NCBI RefSeq assembly: GCF_019969685.1
Contig: NZ_JAHXYZ010000001.1
Coordinates: forward strand, 806,001-870,000
Direction: 5' to 3'
DNA length: 64,000 bases
Source: Microbacterium sp. EST19A
GTDB taxonomy: Bacteria; Actinomycetota; Actinomycetes; Actinomycetales; Microbacteriaceae
Shown here in pieces: positions 8,206-16,981 of this stretch. The notes below the pieces were generated by a model that made no database searches, was not told where the DNA came from, and worked only from the letters and a program-made list of their open reading frames with translations. The stretch's first letter is position 1. Each line of letters opens with the position of its first letter. A program made the translations under genes and the position numbers.

Positions 8206-9131
8206 ACGGCATCGACCACTTCCTCGGCAAGGAGCTGGGCCGCCCCGGATTCCGCGCGGACGCCGAACCGGTTCTGCGCATCCGCCCCGGCACCGGCGAG
8301 CGCATCGCCTTCGAGACCGACGACGCGGTCTACCGCGAGCTGCACGATCACGGCGACCTGGCGGCGCTCTCGGCGCCGATCAACCCGGTGACCGGTCCGG
8401 TCTGGATCGACGGCGCCCAGCGGGGCGACACCCTCGCGGTCACGATCCACGAGATCCGCCTGAAGGACTGCGGATGGTCGCAGAGCCTCCCCGGCATCGG
8501 CGCCCTGCGTCATCGGATGGGCGACACCGTCGCGTCGCGGCGCATCCCGATCGACGAGGACGGCGTGCATCTCACCGACCGGCACGTCGTCGCGCCGCGG
8601 CCCATGATCGGCTGCATCGGCACCGCCCCGGCAACCGGCGTGAACTCGACCGTCATGCCCACGACCGCGCTCGGCGGCAACATGGACGTCACCGAGGCGC
8701 GGCCCGGATCGATCGTGTACCTGCCGGTCGAGGTCGAAGGGGCGCTGCTCTCGATCGGCGACATCCACGCGATCATGAGCGAGGGCGAATCCTCCTTCGT
8801 CGCGATCGAGGCCGAGGGCATCGCGATCGTGAGCGTCGACCTCGTGCCGGACCTCTCGCTGCGCGCGCCTCGCATCGAGACACCGGACGAGTGGGTGTTC
8901 GTCGGACTCGGCGACCCGGTGCAGGAGAGCATCACGCGCGGCTACGAAGACGCGTTCGACTTCCTCGTGACGACGCACGGGTGGGAGCCGATGGACGCGT
9001 TCGCGGTCATGAGCGCTCTCGTGGACTCGAAGCTGGGCGGACCGACCGGATCCGGCGAGCCCGACCCGCTGCATCCGTTCGCCGCCATCGGCGCGGTGAC
9101 GCTGCATCGGCTGCCGAAGTCGGTGCTGTAG
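8202..9131 (+). CDS. Acetamidase/formamidase-family hydrolase
   Basis: A 309-residue member of the FmdA/AmdA family, which hydrolyses short amides to carboxylic acid and ammonia. Supporting motifs are INPVTGPVWIDGAQRGDTL near residue 66, GCIGTAPATG, TTALGGNMDV and VEVEGALLSIGDIHAIMSEGE. The GTG start overlaps the permease stop (GTGA), showing translational coupling. Together with the truncated peptidase and the permease it suggests uptake and breakdown of amino acid amides or peptides. The exact amide is unknown. Confidence 0.88.
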   Translation: MNGIDHFLGKELGRPGFRADAEPVLRIRPGTGERIAFETDDAVYRELHDHGDLAALSAPINPVTGPVWIDGAQRGDTLAVTIHEIRLKDCGWSQSLPGIGALRHRMGDTVASRRIPIDEDGVHLTDRHVVAPRPMIGCIGTAPATGVNSTVMPTTALGGNMDVTEARPGSIVYLPVEVEGALLSIGDIHAIMSEGESSFVAIEAEGIAIVSVDLVPDLSLRAPRIETPDEWVFVGLGDPVQESITRGYEDAFDFLVTTHGWEPMDAFAVMSALVDSKLGGPTGSGEPDPLHPFAAIGAVTLHRLPKSVL

Positions 9132-9161
9132 CGAGACACGCGTCCTTCTAGACTCGTCGGC

Positions 9162-10670
9162 ATGGCGATTCAGCGAAGGATCAAATCCGTCGAGCAGTCG
9201 ATGGCCGAGACGCACGACGAGAAGCGATCGCTGAAGCGGTCTCTGGGCGTCTGGGATCTGGCCGTGATGGGGGTCGCCGTCGCGGTCGGCGCCGGCATCT
9301 TCTCGGTCGGAGCCGAGGCGTCCGCCCGTCACGCCGGCCCCGCGGTGATCATCTCGTTCATCATCGCGGCCTCCGTCTGCGGTCTCGCGATCCTCTGCTA
9401 CGCCGAGTTCGCCTCGTCGATCCCGGTCGCCGGCTCCGCCTACACGTTCACGTACTCGACGCTCGGCGAGTTCCTCGCCTGGATCATCGGCTGGGACCTC
9501 ATCCTCGAGATGCTGATGGCCTCGGCCGTGATCGCGAAGTACTGGGGCGTCTACCTCGGCGACGCCGTGTCGCTGTTCGACCTCGACATCCCCATGACGA
9601 TCGCGATCGGCCCCTTGTCGTTCGACTGGGGTCCCGTGGTGATCGTCGCGATCTTCACCACCCTGCTCGCTCTCGGCACCCAGCTGTCGAGCCGGGTGAA
9701 CAGCGTCTTCACGGTGATCAAGGTCGCGATCGTGCTGTTCGTGATCGTCGTCGGACTCTTCTTCATCAACGGCGCCAACTACACCCCGTTCGTCCCGCCG
9801 GAGCAGGCCGGAGCGGCATCCGAGAGCGCCTGGACCCAGTCGCTGTTCTCGCTGATGACCGGCGCCGACCCGACGGTGTACGGCGTCTTCGGCATCCTCA
9901 GCGGTGCGGCACTGGTGTTCTTCGCGTTCATCGGCTTCGACGTGGTCGCCACGAGCGCCGAGGAGACGAAGGACCCGAAGCGCACGGTGCCCCGCGGCAT
10001 CATCCTCGGACTCATCATCGTGACCGTCCTCTACGTGCTGGTCGCGATCGTCATCACCGGCATGGTGTCGTACACCGAGCTCGCGAAGCTCGAGGAGCCG
10101 TCGCTCGCGAGCGCGTTCGAGCTCGTCGGAGCGACCTGGGCTGCCCAGGTCATCGCGATCGGCAGCCTGGTCGGACTCACCACGGTCGTGATGGTGCTGC
10201 TGATGGGCCTCGCCCGCGTCGTCTTCGCGATGAGCCGCGACGGCCTGCTCCCGCGCGCCCTGAGCGTGACGGATGCCAAGCGCGGCACCCCGATCCGCAT
10301 CCAGCTCATCGTCGGCGTGGTCATCGCGATCATCGCCGGGTTCACCGACGTGCAGGTGCTGGGCGACATGATCAACATCGGCACGCTGTCGGCCTTCGTG
10401 CTCGTGAGCATCGGGGTGCCGATCCTGCGCAAGAGCCGCCCCGACCTGGAGCGGCCCTTCACCGTGCCGTTCTCGCCGTGGCTGCCGTGGATCTCGGCGA
10501 TCGCGTGCTTCTGGCTGATGCTCAACCTGAGCTCCGAGACCTGGCTGCGGTTCGCGGTCTGGCTCGCGCTCGGGCTCGTGATCTACTTCGCCTACTCACG
10601 GCGGCACTCGATCATCGGGCAGGAGCTCGCGGCCGACGCCGTCGCCGGCCGCGGCACCCGCCCGCGCTGA
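9162..10670 (+). CDS. CAT-family amino acid permease
   Basis: A 502-residue cationic-amino-acid-transporter type APC permease. The N-terminal KSVEQSMAET is characteristic of this family and fixes the start at 9162 rather than Met14. LGVWDLAVMGVAVAVGAGIF is the first membrane segment, and IPVAGSAYTFTYSTLGEF and FFAFIGFDVVATSAEETKDP are further family motifs. About 12 membrane segments are present. TAGACT at 9149-9154 stands 7 bases before the ATG, so a separate leaderless promoter is likely. The substrate within the amino acid range is not determined. Confidence 0.92.
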   Translation: MAIQRRIKSVEQSMAETHDEKRSLKRSLGVWDLAVMGVAVAVGAGIFSVGAEASARHAGPAVIISFIIAASVCGLAILCYAEFASSIPVAGSAYTFTYSTLGEFLAWIIGWDLILEMLMASAVIAKYWGVYLGDAVSLFDLDIPMTIAIGPLSFDWGPVVIVAIFTTLLALGTQLSSRVNSVFTVIKVAIVLFVIVVGLFFINGANYTPFVPPEQAGAASESAWTQSLFSLMTGADPTVYGVFGILSGAALVFFAFIGFDVVATSAEETKDPKRTVPRGIILGLIIVTVLYVLVAIVITGMVSYTELAKLEEPSLASAFELVGATWAAQVIAIGSLVGLTTVVMVLLMGLARVVFAMSRDGLLPRALSVTDAKRGTPIRIQLIVGVVIAIIAGFTDVQVLGDMINIGTLSAFVLVSIGVPILRKSRPDLERPFTVPFSPWLPWISAIACFWLMLNLSSETWLRFAVWLALGLVIYFAYSRRHSIIGQELAADAVAGRGTRPR

Positions 10671-10674
10671 CCGG

Positions 10675-12138
10675 TCAGTGCTCGGGGCGCTGGACCTCGA
10701 CCTCTCTACCCTCGCGGTCGACGATCTTGCCGTCGACGATGGAGTCGCCGTCTTCGAATGCGTCGAGATACGCGATCGGGATGCTCCGGGTCGGAGCGGC
10801 GGCGAGCACCGAGGCGTCCTTGCCCGAGGGCTTGCCGAGGTGGTTGAACAGCAGGTTCAGCAGGATCGCCGCCACCGCCGCCGAGCTGATACCGGAGTGG
10901 AAGATCGTGATGAACCACGCGGGCATCTGGTCGTAGATCGTCGGCGCCGCGATCGGCAGCATGCCGATCCCGATCGACGAGGCCACGATGACGAGGTTCA
11001 TGTTGCCGCGGTAGTCGACCTTGGCGAGGGTGCGGATGCCGCTGGCCGCGACACTGCCGAACAGCACGATGCCCGCGCCGCCCAGCACCGGGGTCGGCAC
11101 CGCGGCGACGACGCGACCCAGCACGGGGAGCAGTCCGAGCACGACGAGCACGGCACCGCCGGCGGTCACCACGAACCGGCTCTTCACGCCGGTGATGGCG
11201 ACGAGCCCGACGTTCTGCGCGAAGGCCGACTGCGTGAACGAGCCGAACACGGGCGAGACCGCGCTGGAGAGCATGTCGGCGCGCAGGCCTGCGGCGATGC
11301 GCTTGGAGTCGACCTTGGTGCCGACGATCTCACCGACGGCCAGGATGTCGGCCGTGGTCTCGGTGAGCGTCACCAGGATCACGATGAACATCGAGATGAT
11401 GCCCGCGATCTCGAACGTGGGCATGCCGAACCCGAAGATGCTGGGGAGGGCGAAGATCGGCCCGTCGCCGACGGCGCCGAAGTCGACCCGGCCGAGGATG
11501 GCGGCGATGATCGTGCCGAGAACGATCGCGAGCAGGATCGCGAGGCGCGAGATCGCGCCGATCCTGACCTTGCTGAGCACCAGCACGATCACGAACGTGA
11601 TCGCCGCGAGCAACAGGTTCTGCGGATCGCCGAAGTCGTCGGCCTGACTGTTCCCGCCCATCGCCCAGCCCGCCGCCACCGGCAGCAGCGTGAGGCCGAT
11701 GATCGTGATGACCACACCGGTGACGACCGGCGGGAAGAACCGGATGATGGTCGCGAAGACCGGAGCGATCAGCAGCCCGATGATCGACGCCACGATGACC
11801 GCACCGAACACCGCGGGCAGGCCACCGCCGCTCGTCACGATCGCGCCCATCGTCGCGACGCCCGCGAACGAGACGCCCTGCACGAGCGGCAGCTGGGATC
11901 CGAAGAACGGGATGCCGACGGTCTGCAGGATCGTCGCGAGCCCTCCCATGAAGAGGCAGGCCGTGATCAGCACGCCGACCTCGGCGCCGTTCAGTCCGGC
12001 CATGGATCCGATGATCAGCGGTGGGGCGATGATGCCGCCGTACATCGTGAGCACGTGCTGGATGCCGTACGCGATGGTGCTGCCGAGGGGCAGCTTCTCA
12101 TCCTCCGGTCGCGCCGCGACCGTCTTCGTCTTGTTCAT
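10675..12138 (-). CDS. NCS2-family purine permease (paralog 1)
   Basis: A 487-residue nucleobase:cation symporter-2 protein of the uracil-xanthine permease type, with 12-14 membrane segments. Signatures include YGIQHVLTMYGGIIAPPLIIG, FFGSQLPLVQGVSFAGVATM, TLTETTADILAVGE and SFTQSAFAQNVGLVAITGVKSR. The start ATG (MNKTKTVAARPEDEK) was chosen because the long upstream reading runs into the deaminase gene. It follows 8-oxoguanine deaminase in one operon, so xanthine, guanine or 8-oxoguanine are plausible substrates. A close paralog lies at 40604-42025. Confidence 0.92.
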   Translation of the reverse strand: MNKTKTVAARPEDEKLPLGSTIAYGIQHVLTMYGGIIAPPLIIGSMAGLNGAEVGVLITACLFMGGLATILQTVGIPFFGSQLPLVQGVSFAGVATMGAIVTSGGGLPAVFGAVIVASIIGLLIAPVFATIIRFFPPVVTGVVITIIGLTLLPVAAGWAMGGNSQADDFGDPQNLLLAAITFVIVLVLSKVRIGAISRLAILLAIVLGTIIAAILGRVDFGAVGDGPIFALPSIFGFGMPTFEIAGIISMFIVILVTLTETTADILAVGEIVGTKVDSKRIAAGLRADMLSSAVSPVFGSFTQSAFAQNVGLVAITGVKSRFVVTAGGAVLVVLGLLPVLGRVVAAVPTPVLGGAGIVLFGSVAASGIRTLAKVDYRGNMNLVIVASSIGIGMLPIAAPTIYDQMPAWFITIFHSGISSAAVAAILLNLLFNHLGKPSGKDASVLAAAPTRSIPIAYLDAFEDGDSIVDGKIVDREGREVEVQRPEH

Positions 12139-12180
12139 GTCGACCTCTTCGTCGTATCGGGGTTCTGGGTGAGATGGTTC

Positions 12181-12207
12181 GAGTGTCAGGAGTGTCAGGA
12201 GTGTCGG
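12181..12207. repeat. Three tandem copies of a 9-base unit over the deaminase stop
   Basis: GAGTGTCAG occurs twice and GAGTGTCGG once, head to tail. The deaminase stop codon lies in the middle copy, and the repeat places a second in-frame stop 9 bases further on. This looks like small slippage duplication at the 3' end. Confidence 0.6.
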
Positions 12208-13562
12208 GCGAGGAGGCCGCGGGCCGCCTCGCTGTGGTGGGCGATGAGCTGGGGCACGTCGAGGCCTGTGATCTGTCCTTCGAGCACGCGCCAGCGGCCG
12301 CCGACCATGACGCGATCGGCACGTTCCGCGCCGCAGAGCAGGAGCGCGGCGACCGGGTCGTGGCTGCCGGAGAAGCGCAGCTCGTCGAGGGTGAACATCG
12401 CCAGGTCGGCCTGCTTCCCGGGAGCGAGCACACCCACGTCGGAGCGCCCGAGAGCCCGCGCCGATCCCGCGGTCGCCCAGCCGAGCGCACGCTCGGGGGT
12501 CACTGCCGCGGCGCCGTAGCGCAGGCGCTGCAGGTAGAGCGCCTGCCGCACCTCCTGGATCATGTTCGACCCGTCGTTCGACGCCGAGCCGTCGACCCCG
12601 AGGCCGACGGGCGCGCCGGCCTGTTCGAGCTCGATGGCGCGGGCGATGCCGGAGGCGAGACGCATGTTGGAGGTCGCGCAGTGCGAGACCGCGGTGCCGG
12701 CAGCTCCCAGCCGCGCGATCTCGGCGTCGTCGAAGTGGATGCCGTGGGCGAGCCACGTGCGGTCCGACAGCCACCCGACGCTCTCGAGGTAGTCGACCGT
12801 GCGCAGGCCGAACATCTCGCGGCAGAAGTCCTCCTCGTCGAGCGTCTCGGCGAGGTGGGTGTGCAGCCGCACGTCGAGCTGTTCGGCGAGAGCGGCGGTG
12901 TCGCGCATCACGCCGGTCGTCACCGAGAACGGCGAGCACGGCGCGAGTGCGATCTGCACGAAGGCGCCGTCGCCGCGCTCGTGGTGCGCCGCGATGAGTC
13001 GCGCGCTGTCGGCGAGGATCGTGTCGGCATCCTGCACCGTGCTCTGGGGCGGCAGACCGCCGTCGTCCTCGCCGAGCGACATCGACCCGCGGGTCAGGGT
13101 CGCGCGCATGCCGAGTTTCTTCACGACGTCGACCTGCACGTCGATCGCGTCCTCGAGCCCGTTCGGGAACAGGTAGTGGTGATCGGCGGCGGTGGTGCAG
13201 CCGGAGAGCAGCAGCTCGGCGAGCGCCGCGGTCGTCGCGAGTTCGAGGTCGCGGGGCGTGAGCCCCGCCCACACCCCGTACAGACCCTTGAGCCACGGGA
13301 ACAGCTCGGCGCTGACGACCGGCCGCCAGGCCCGGGTGAGGGTCTGGTAGAAGTGGTGGTGCGTGTTGATCAGACCGGGGATGACGACGTGCCGCGACGC
13401 GTCGAACACCTCGTCGACCGGGGTCGTCGGTGAGCCGCCCGCGGGGACGACCTCGCGGACGACGGAGCCTTCGATCACGATCCCGCCGGAGGCGTCGGCG
13501 TCGTCGCCGGTGAAGATGCCGAGCGGGTTCTTGATCCACGTGCGGGCGGTGGGTTGAGACAT
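12195..13562 (-). CDS. 8-oxoguanine deaminase
   Basis: A 455-residue amidohydrolase of the 8-oxoguanine deaminase type, converting 8-oxoguanine to urate and ammonia. The metal motif INTHHHFYQTLTRA (His68-His70) is typical of this group. LHTHLAETLDEEDFCREMFG, WLAHGIHFDDAEI and VGLGVDGSASNDGSNM follow in the usual order. It is the first gene of an operon with an NCS2 purine permease and lies downstream of a strong tandem 15-bp operator shared with the urate genes. This places it as a side entry into the urate pathway. Related deaminases of the AtzB/guanine group are the alternative. Confidence 0.88.
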   Translation of the reverse strand: MSQPTARTWIKNPLGIFTGDDADASGGIVIEGSVVREVVPAGGSPTTPVDEVFDASRHVVIPGLINTHHHFYQTLTRAWRPVVSAELFPWLKGLYGVWAGLTPRDLELATTAALAELLLSGCTTAADHHYLFPNGLEDAIDVQVDVVKKLGMRATLTRGSMSLGEDDGGLPPQSTVQDADTILADSARLIAAHHERGDGAFVQIALAPCSPFSVTTGVMRDTAALAEQLDVRLHTHLAETLDEEDFCREMFGLRTVDYLESVGWLSDRTWLAHGIHFDDAEIARLGAAGTAVSHCATSNMRLASGIARAIELEQAGAPVGLGVDGSASNDGSNMIQEVRQALYLQRLRYGAAAVTPERALGWATAGSARALGRSDVGVLAPGKQADLAMFTLDELRFSGSHDPVAALLLCGAERADRVMVGGRWRVLEGQITGLDVPQLIAHHSEAARGLLARHS

Positions 13563-13703
13563 GAGCGAGACTCCATCCGTAGGGGTGGAATCGACGGTCG
13601 ATCCACCGGGAGTCAGCTCAGTTCTGCCCTGTCTGCTGATCCAGGACCCGTCATCGGGATGTACTCAGGTCTATCAGCGTCGCCAAGGAAGGTCAACAAG
13701 TTT

Positions 13704-13739
13704 TTTCATCTGTCGAACTATCGATTCCATATAGTGGAA
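13704..13739. promoter_or_regulatory. Purine-regulon tandem operator A
   Basis: TTCCATATAGTGGAA (13725-13739) is a near-perfect 15-bp palindrome. A weaker copy, TTTCATCTGTCGAAC, begins 21 bp away at 13704. The pair lies about 140 bp upstream of the 8-oxoguanine deaminase start. Sequence and spacing match seven other pairs in the window. Confidence 0.75.
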
Positions 13740-13745
13740 GGAAAG

Positions 13746-13775
13746 CGGGCGGCCACGAGGGATCGTGACCGCCCG
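13746..13775 (-). terminator. Terminator of the alpha-galactosidase operon
   Basis: A 13-bp stem (CGGGCGGCCACGA against TCGTGACCGCCCG, one mismatch) with a GGGA loop lies 18 bases after the alpha-galactosidase stop. On the minus strand it is followed by CTTTCCTTCC. It separates the sugar operon from the purine regulon operator. Confidence 0.8.
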
Positions 13776-13792
13776 TCTCCGAGGAGATCAGC

Positions 13793-15892
13793 TCACCGTG
13801 TGATCCACACCTCCCCCGCCGAGGCGTAGCCGTTCACGCCGGCGACCGACGTGAGCCGCACGTATCGCGCCTGGACCGTGGTGAATCCGACGTGCTTCGT
13901 CGCCAGGTTCACCGGCCAGGTGCCGGTCGCGACGTCGGTGAAGTTCACCCCGTCGGTGCTCGTCGCGATCTGGTACGAGGTCACCACGCCGTTCGTCCCA
14001 CCCGAAGGATTGGTCACCTGGTCCTGACGAGGCAGATACGAGAAGCCGTTGACATTCCCCAGCTGCCCGAGATCGACGGTCAGCGTCGGGTTCGCCGCGG
14101 TCGTCGCCGTGTGCCAGATGGTCGAGGGGTTCCGGTCGAACGACCGGGTCGCCTCGAATCCCGCGTACTGGGTGCTCGCCGCCGCGGAGGAGATCGGTCG
14201 CGCCGATGCCCCCGTCGCGCCGGCCGCATCGACCGAGATCTCGGCCGCGGACGCGTATCCTCCGACACCCGACAGCACCACCAGCCGGACGAATCGTGCA
14301 TCTCTCGTCGAGAAGACCACGTTCTTCACCGACCGGTCGTTCGGCCATGTCCCTTCCGCTGCCGTCGACCACTTCTCTCCCGGCTTGCGCGTCTCCACCC
14401 GGAAGCTCGTCACGATGCCGTTGCTGCTGGCATCCTGACGGGGCGTGTAGCTCAGGCGGTTGGTCGGCGTCGTCGCACCCAGGTCGAGTCCCAGGAACTG
14501 CGGGAAGGCGTTGGTGTCGCCTCCCGATGAGTGCCACATCGTCGCCGTGCTGCCGTCGATGCTCTTCTTCGCCGTGTAGTCCGCGGTGTGCTCGCTGCTC
14601 GCCTGCGCCATCGGAAGGGCCGCCGACCCCTTGATCTTGTACATGACGGAGCCGTGCGAAGGCACCGAGGCCGCGGTGTACGCGTTCGTGAACGAGCCCA
14701 GGTCCTGGTGGCTGTACAGATCACGGACGGATGCCGAGCCCGCGGCGATGCCGACGTCCGACCAGTTCACCGCGATGTTCGCTGCGGAGGCACCCTTGTT
14801 AACCACGAGGACGGCACGCGTGCCGTCAGCGGCCATCGGCTTGGACCAGACCTCGGTCGTGCCATTGGTGCTCACCAGCGAGGCCTGCGCGTACGCCGAG
14901 TCCTGGTTCACCGCGATCACCTCGGTGTTCGCGACGATGTTCTTCCGCGCCGGAGTGAGCTCACGCACGTCGGTGGCGAGCACCAGCGGAGCGGCGGCGA
15001 TCGCCCACATGCCGAAGTACGACTGCTCTTCGGTGAGGGTCAGCCCGAAGCCCTCGCCGATCAGGAGGTAGTCCGGGTCGTTGTAGGCGCCGGGTCCGGC
15101 AGAGCCGGGGTGATTGTTGTCACGGAAGTTGTTCACCACCTGATCCCAGGTGATGTGCGACCGCGGCTCCTGCGGGTGGTCATTGTCGAAGGTGATGTCC
15201 GGGCCGCTTCGCCAGGTCGCCCCGGTCGCCGGTCCCCAGGTCCACGGCGACTCCGTGCCCCAGATGCAGACGTCGAGGGTCATCGCCCGGCCCGACGCGG
15301 TGATCGCGTCACGCCACGCCGCGTAGGACTGCGGGGTGGTCCGCCCGCTGACGTTTCCGCCGCAGTGGTCGACCTTGACGTGGTCGACTCCCCATGCAGC
15401 GAACTGCGCAGCATCCTGCGTCTCCTTGCCGCCGCTTCCCCAGACCACGTTGCCGCATCCGACCACGCCCGTGTCGGTGTAGATGCCGAACTTCAGGCCG
15501 CGCGCGTGGACATAGTCGACGACCTGCTTCATCGTGGTCAACGATGTTCCGTTGAAGAAGTCGGAGTTCACGATGATGTTGCCGTTCGCATCGCGACCGG
15601 GACTCTTGGTGTTCGTCCACCACCCGCCGTCGAGGCCGACGATGTTGTAGCCGACGTCGCGGAGTCCGGTGCTGACGAACGCGTCCGCCGTCTCGAGGAT
15701 GTCCTTGGCCGTGAACGTGGTGTTCAGGTTGTACCAGGTGTTCCACCCCATCGGCGGGGCGAGCGAGGATCCTTCGGGCACGTGAGCGCTGGCCGGCTCG
15801 GCGGTGACCACGGTTCCGGTTGCCGTCAAGCCGGCAGCCACGGCGAGTGTCGCCAGCCCCATCGCCATCAGTCGACGAGATTTCTTGAACAT
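13793..15892 (-). CDS. Secreted GH27 alpha-galactosidase with discoidin-type domains
   Basis: A 699-residue secreted glycoside hydrolase. Residues 1-36 form a signal peptide (KKSRR, hydrophobic core, AEPASA cleavage site). Residues about 43-420 are a GH27 catalytic domain: PPMGWNTWYNLN, nucleophile Asp175 in HVKVDHCGGN and the acid/base Asp in GPGAYNDPDYLLIGEG. Two F5/8-type (CBM32-like) domains follow at about 430-560 and 565-699. The ATG at 15892 begins the signal peptide. It is the last gene of the sugar import operon. GH27 also contains beta-L-arabinopyranosidases, so the sugar is not proven. It would act outside the cell, feeding the ABC importer. Confidence 0.9.
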   Translation of the reverse strand: MFKKSRRLMAMGLATLAVAAGLTATGTVVTAEPASAHVPEGSSLAPPMGWNTWYNLNTTFTAKDILETADAFVSTGLRDVGYNIVGLDGGWWTNTKSPGRDANGNIIVNSDFFNGTSLTTMKQVVDYVHARGLKFGIYTDTGVVGCGNVVWGSGGKETQDAAQFAAWGVDHVKVDHCGGNVSGRTTPQSYAAWRDAITASGRAMTLDVCIWGTESPWTWGPATGATWRSGPDITFDNDHPQEPRSHITWDQVVNNFRDNNHPGSAGPGAYNDPDYLLIGEGFGLTLTEEQSYFGMWAIAAAPLVLATDVRELTPARKNIVANTEVIAVNQDSAYAQASLVSTNGTTEVWSKPMAADGTRAVLVVNKGASAANIAVNWSDVGIAAGSASVRDLYSHQDLGSFTNAYTAASVPSHGSVMYKIKGSAALPMAQASSEHTADYTAKKSIDGSTATMWHSSGGDTNAFPQFLGLDLGATTPTNRLSYTPRQDASSNGIVTSFRVETRKPGEKWSTAAEGTWPNDRSVKNVVFSTRDARFVRLVVLSGVGGYASAAEISVDAAGATGASARPISSAAASTQYAGFEATRSFDRNPSTIWHTATTAANPTLTVDLGQLGNVNGFSYLPRQDQVTNPSGGTNGVVTSYQIATSTDGVNFTDVATGTWPVNLATKHVGFTTVQARYVRLTSVAGVNGYASAGEVWITR

Positions 15893-15992
15893 GAGACTCC
15901 ATCCTGTGCGTCGTTGCACACGTCAGATCGTCGTGTTCTTCCATGCTCATCACCGGCGACCGACCAGTCATCCGCAGAGCGGAGCGATCTGC

Positions 15993-16010
15993 TCCGACAG
16001 ATGTCCGTCC
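15993..16010. promoter_or_regulatory. TCCGACAGATGTC element before the alpha-galactosidase
   Basis: TCCGACAGATGTCCGTCC lies between the esterase stop and the alpha-galactosidase start. Its 13-base core is identical to the centre of the palindrome at 21705-21730 in front of the same operon. It could be an internal operator for the secreted enzyme. Confidence 0.4.
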
Positions 16011-16045
16011 CCTGTCCGCCGCGGCGAGAGCGGCTCGGGCTTCGG

Positions 16046-16960
16046 CTACGGCCGAAGGGTCCGCCGGAGGAAGCGCACCTGGTCGGCGAGACTGGCGCGC
16101 GAGATCGCGGCATCCGGTACGAGCTGATCGAAGACGTGATAGGCGCCCGCCCACAGTCGGAAATCGACGGAGACGCCCTGTTCCAAGAGCCGCGCGCCGA
16201 ATCGGAGCGCCTCGTCGCGGAGCGGATCGAGCTCCGCCGTGACCAGGTATGTATCGGGTAGACCACGCAACCGCGGCCTTCGCGCGGGAGCCGCGTAGTC
16301 GTCCGCCTCCGCGCCGGCGAGGTACAGCCGCCACATCGCCTCGTTGTTGCGGTTGTCCCACACCGGGGTGGAATCGAAGAGCTCCATCGACGCCGTGGTC
16401 ATGCGATCGTCGAGAACGGGGAAGAGCAGCAGCTGCGAGCGCGGGAGCACCTGCCCCTCGTCGAGGGCCAGCATGCTGACACCTGCGGCGAGCGCCCCGC
16501 CGGCGCTGACCCCCGCGACCGCGACCCTGCCCGGATCGATCTCGAGCTCCGGCGCGTTGTCGATCATCCAGTGCAGCACCGCGTAGCAGTCGCGCAGGCC
16601 GTGAGGGTACGCGTACTCCGGCGCGAGGCTGTAGCCGACCGACACGACCAGGCATCCTGCCTCGCCGGCGTAGCGCATGCATCGCGCGTGCTCGGAGAGG
16701 GTGTCCCCGGCGATGAACGCCCCGCCGTGCAGGAAGAGCATGGCCGAGCCCACGGATGCGGATGGCCGATAGAGGCGGAGCTCCACGTCATGACCATCGA
16801 TCGACACCGAGATCACCTCCGTCGTGATGACGGCTCCGAACTCGGCCTCGGCCGACGAGGGCATGTCGACGGATGACGCCATCAGCCGGCGGGTCTGCGC
16901 GTAGTCGTTGACGTCGGGCCGCACCATCAATTCGGTGGCGGCGGCGAGCTCAGCATCCAT
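16046..16960 (-). CDS. Alpha/beta hydrolase of the HSL (acetyl esterase) type
   Basis: A 304-residue serine hydrolase of the hormone-sensitive-lipase family. The oxyanion motif FLHGGAF is at 77-82 and the nucleophile elbow GVSAGG has Ser152. The Asp of AELDPLRDEA and the His of AYHVFD complete the triad. There is no signal peptide, so it acts in the cytoplasm. It lies between the PucR-like regulator and the alpha-galactosidase in the sugar operon, so it may remove acetyl or other acyl groups from imported sugars. That role is inferred from position only. Confidence 0.88.
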   Translation of the reverse strand: MDAELAAATELMVRPDVNDYAQTRRLMASSVDMPSSAEAEFGAVITTEVISVSIDGHDVELRLYRPSASVGSAMLFLHGGAFIAGDTLSEHARCMRYAGEAGCLVVSVGYSLAPEYAYPHGLRDCYAVLHWMIDNAPELEIDPGRVAVAGVSAGGALAAGVSMLALDEGQVLPRSQLLLFPVLDDRMTTASMELFDSTPVWDNRNNEAMWRLYLAGAEADDYAAPARRPRLRGLPDTYLVTAELDPLRDEALRFGARLLEQGVSVDFRLWAGAYHVFDQLVPDAAISRASLADQVRFLRRTLRP

Positions 16961-16981
16961 GACAGTCTCCCTGCCCTGAGA

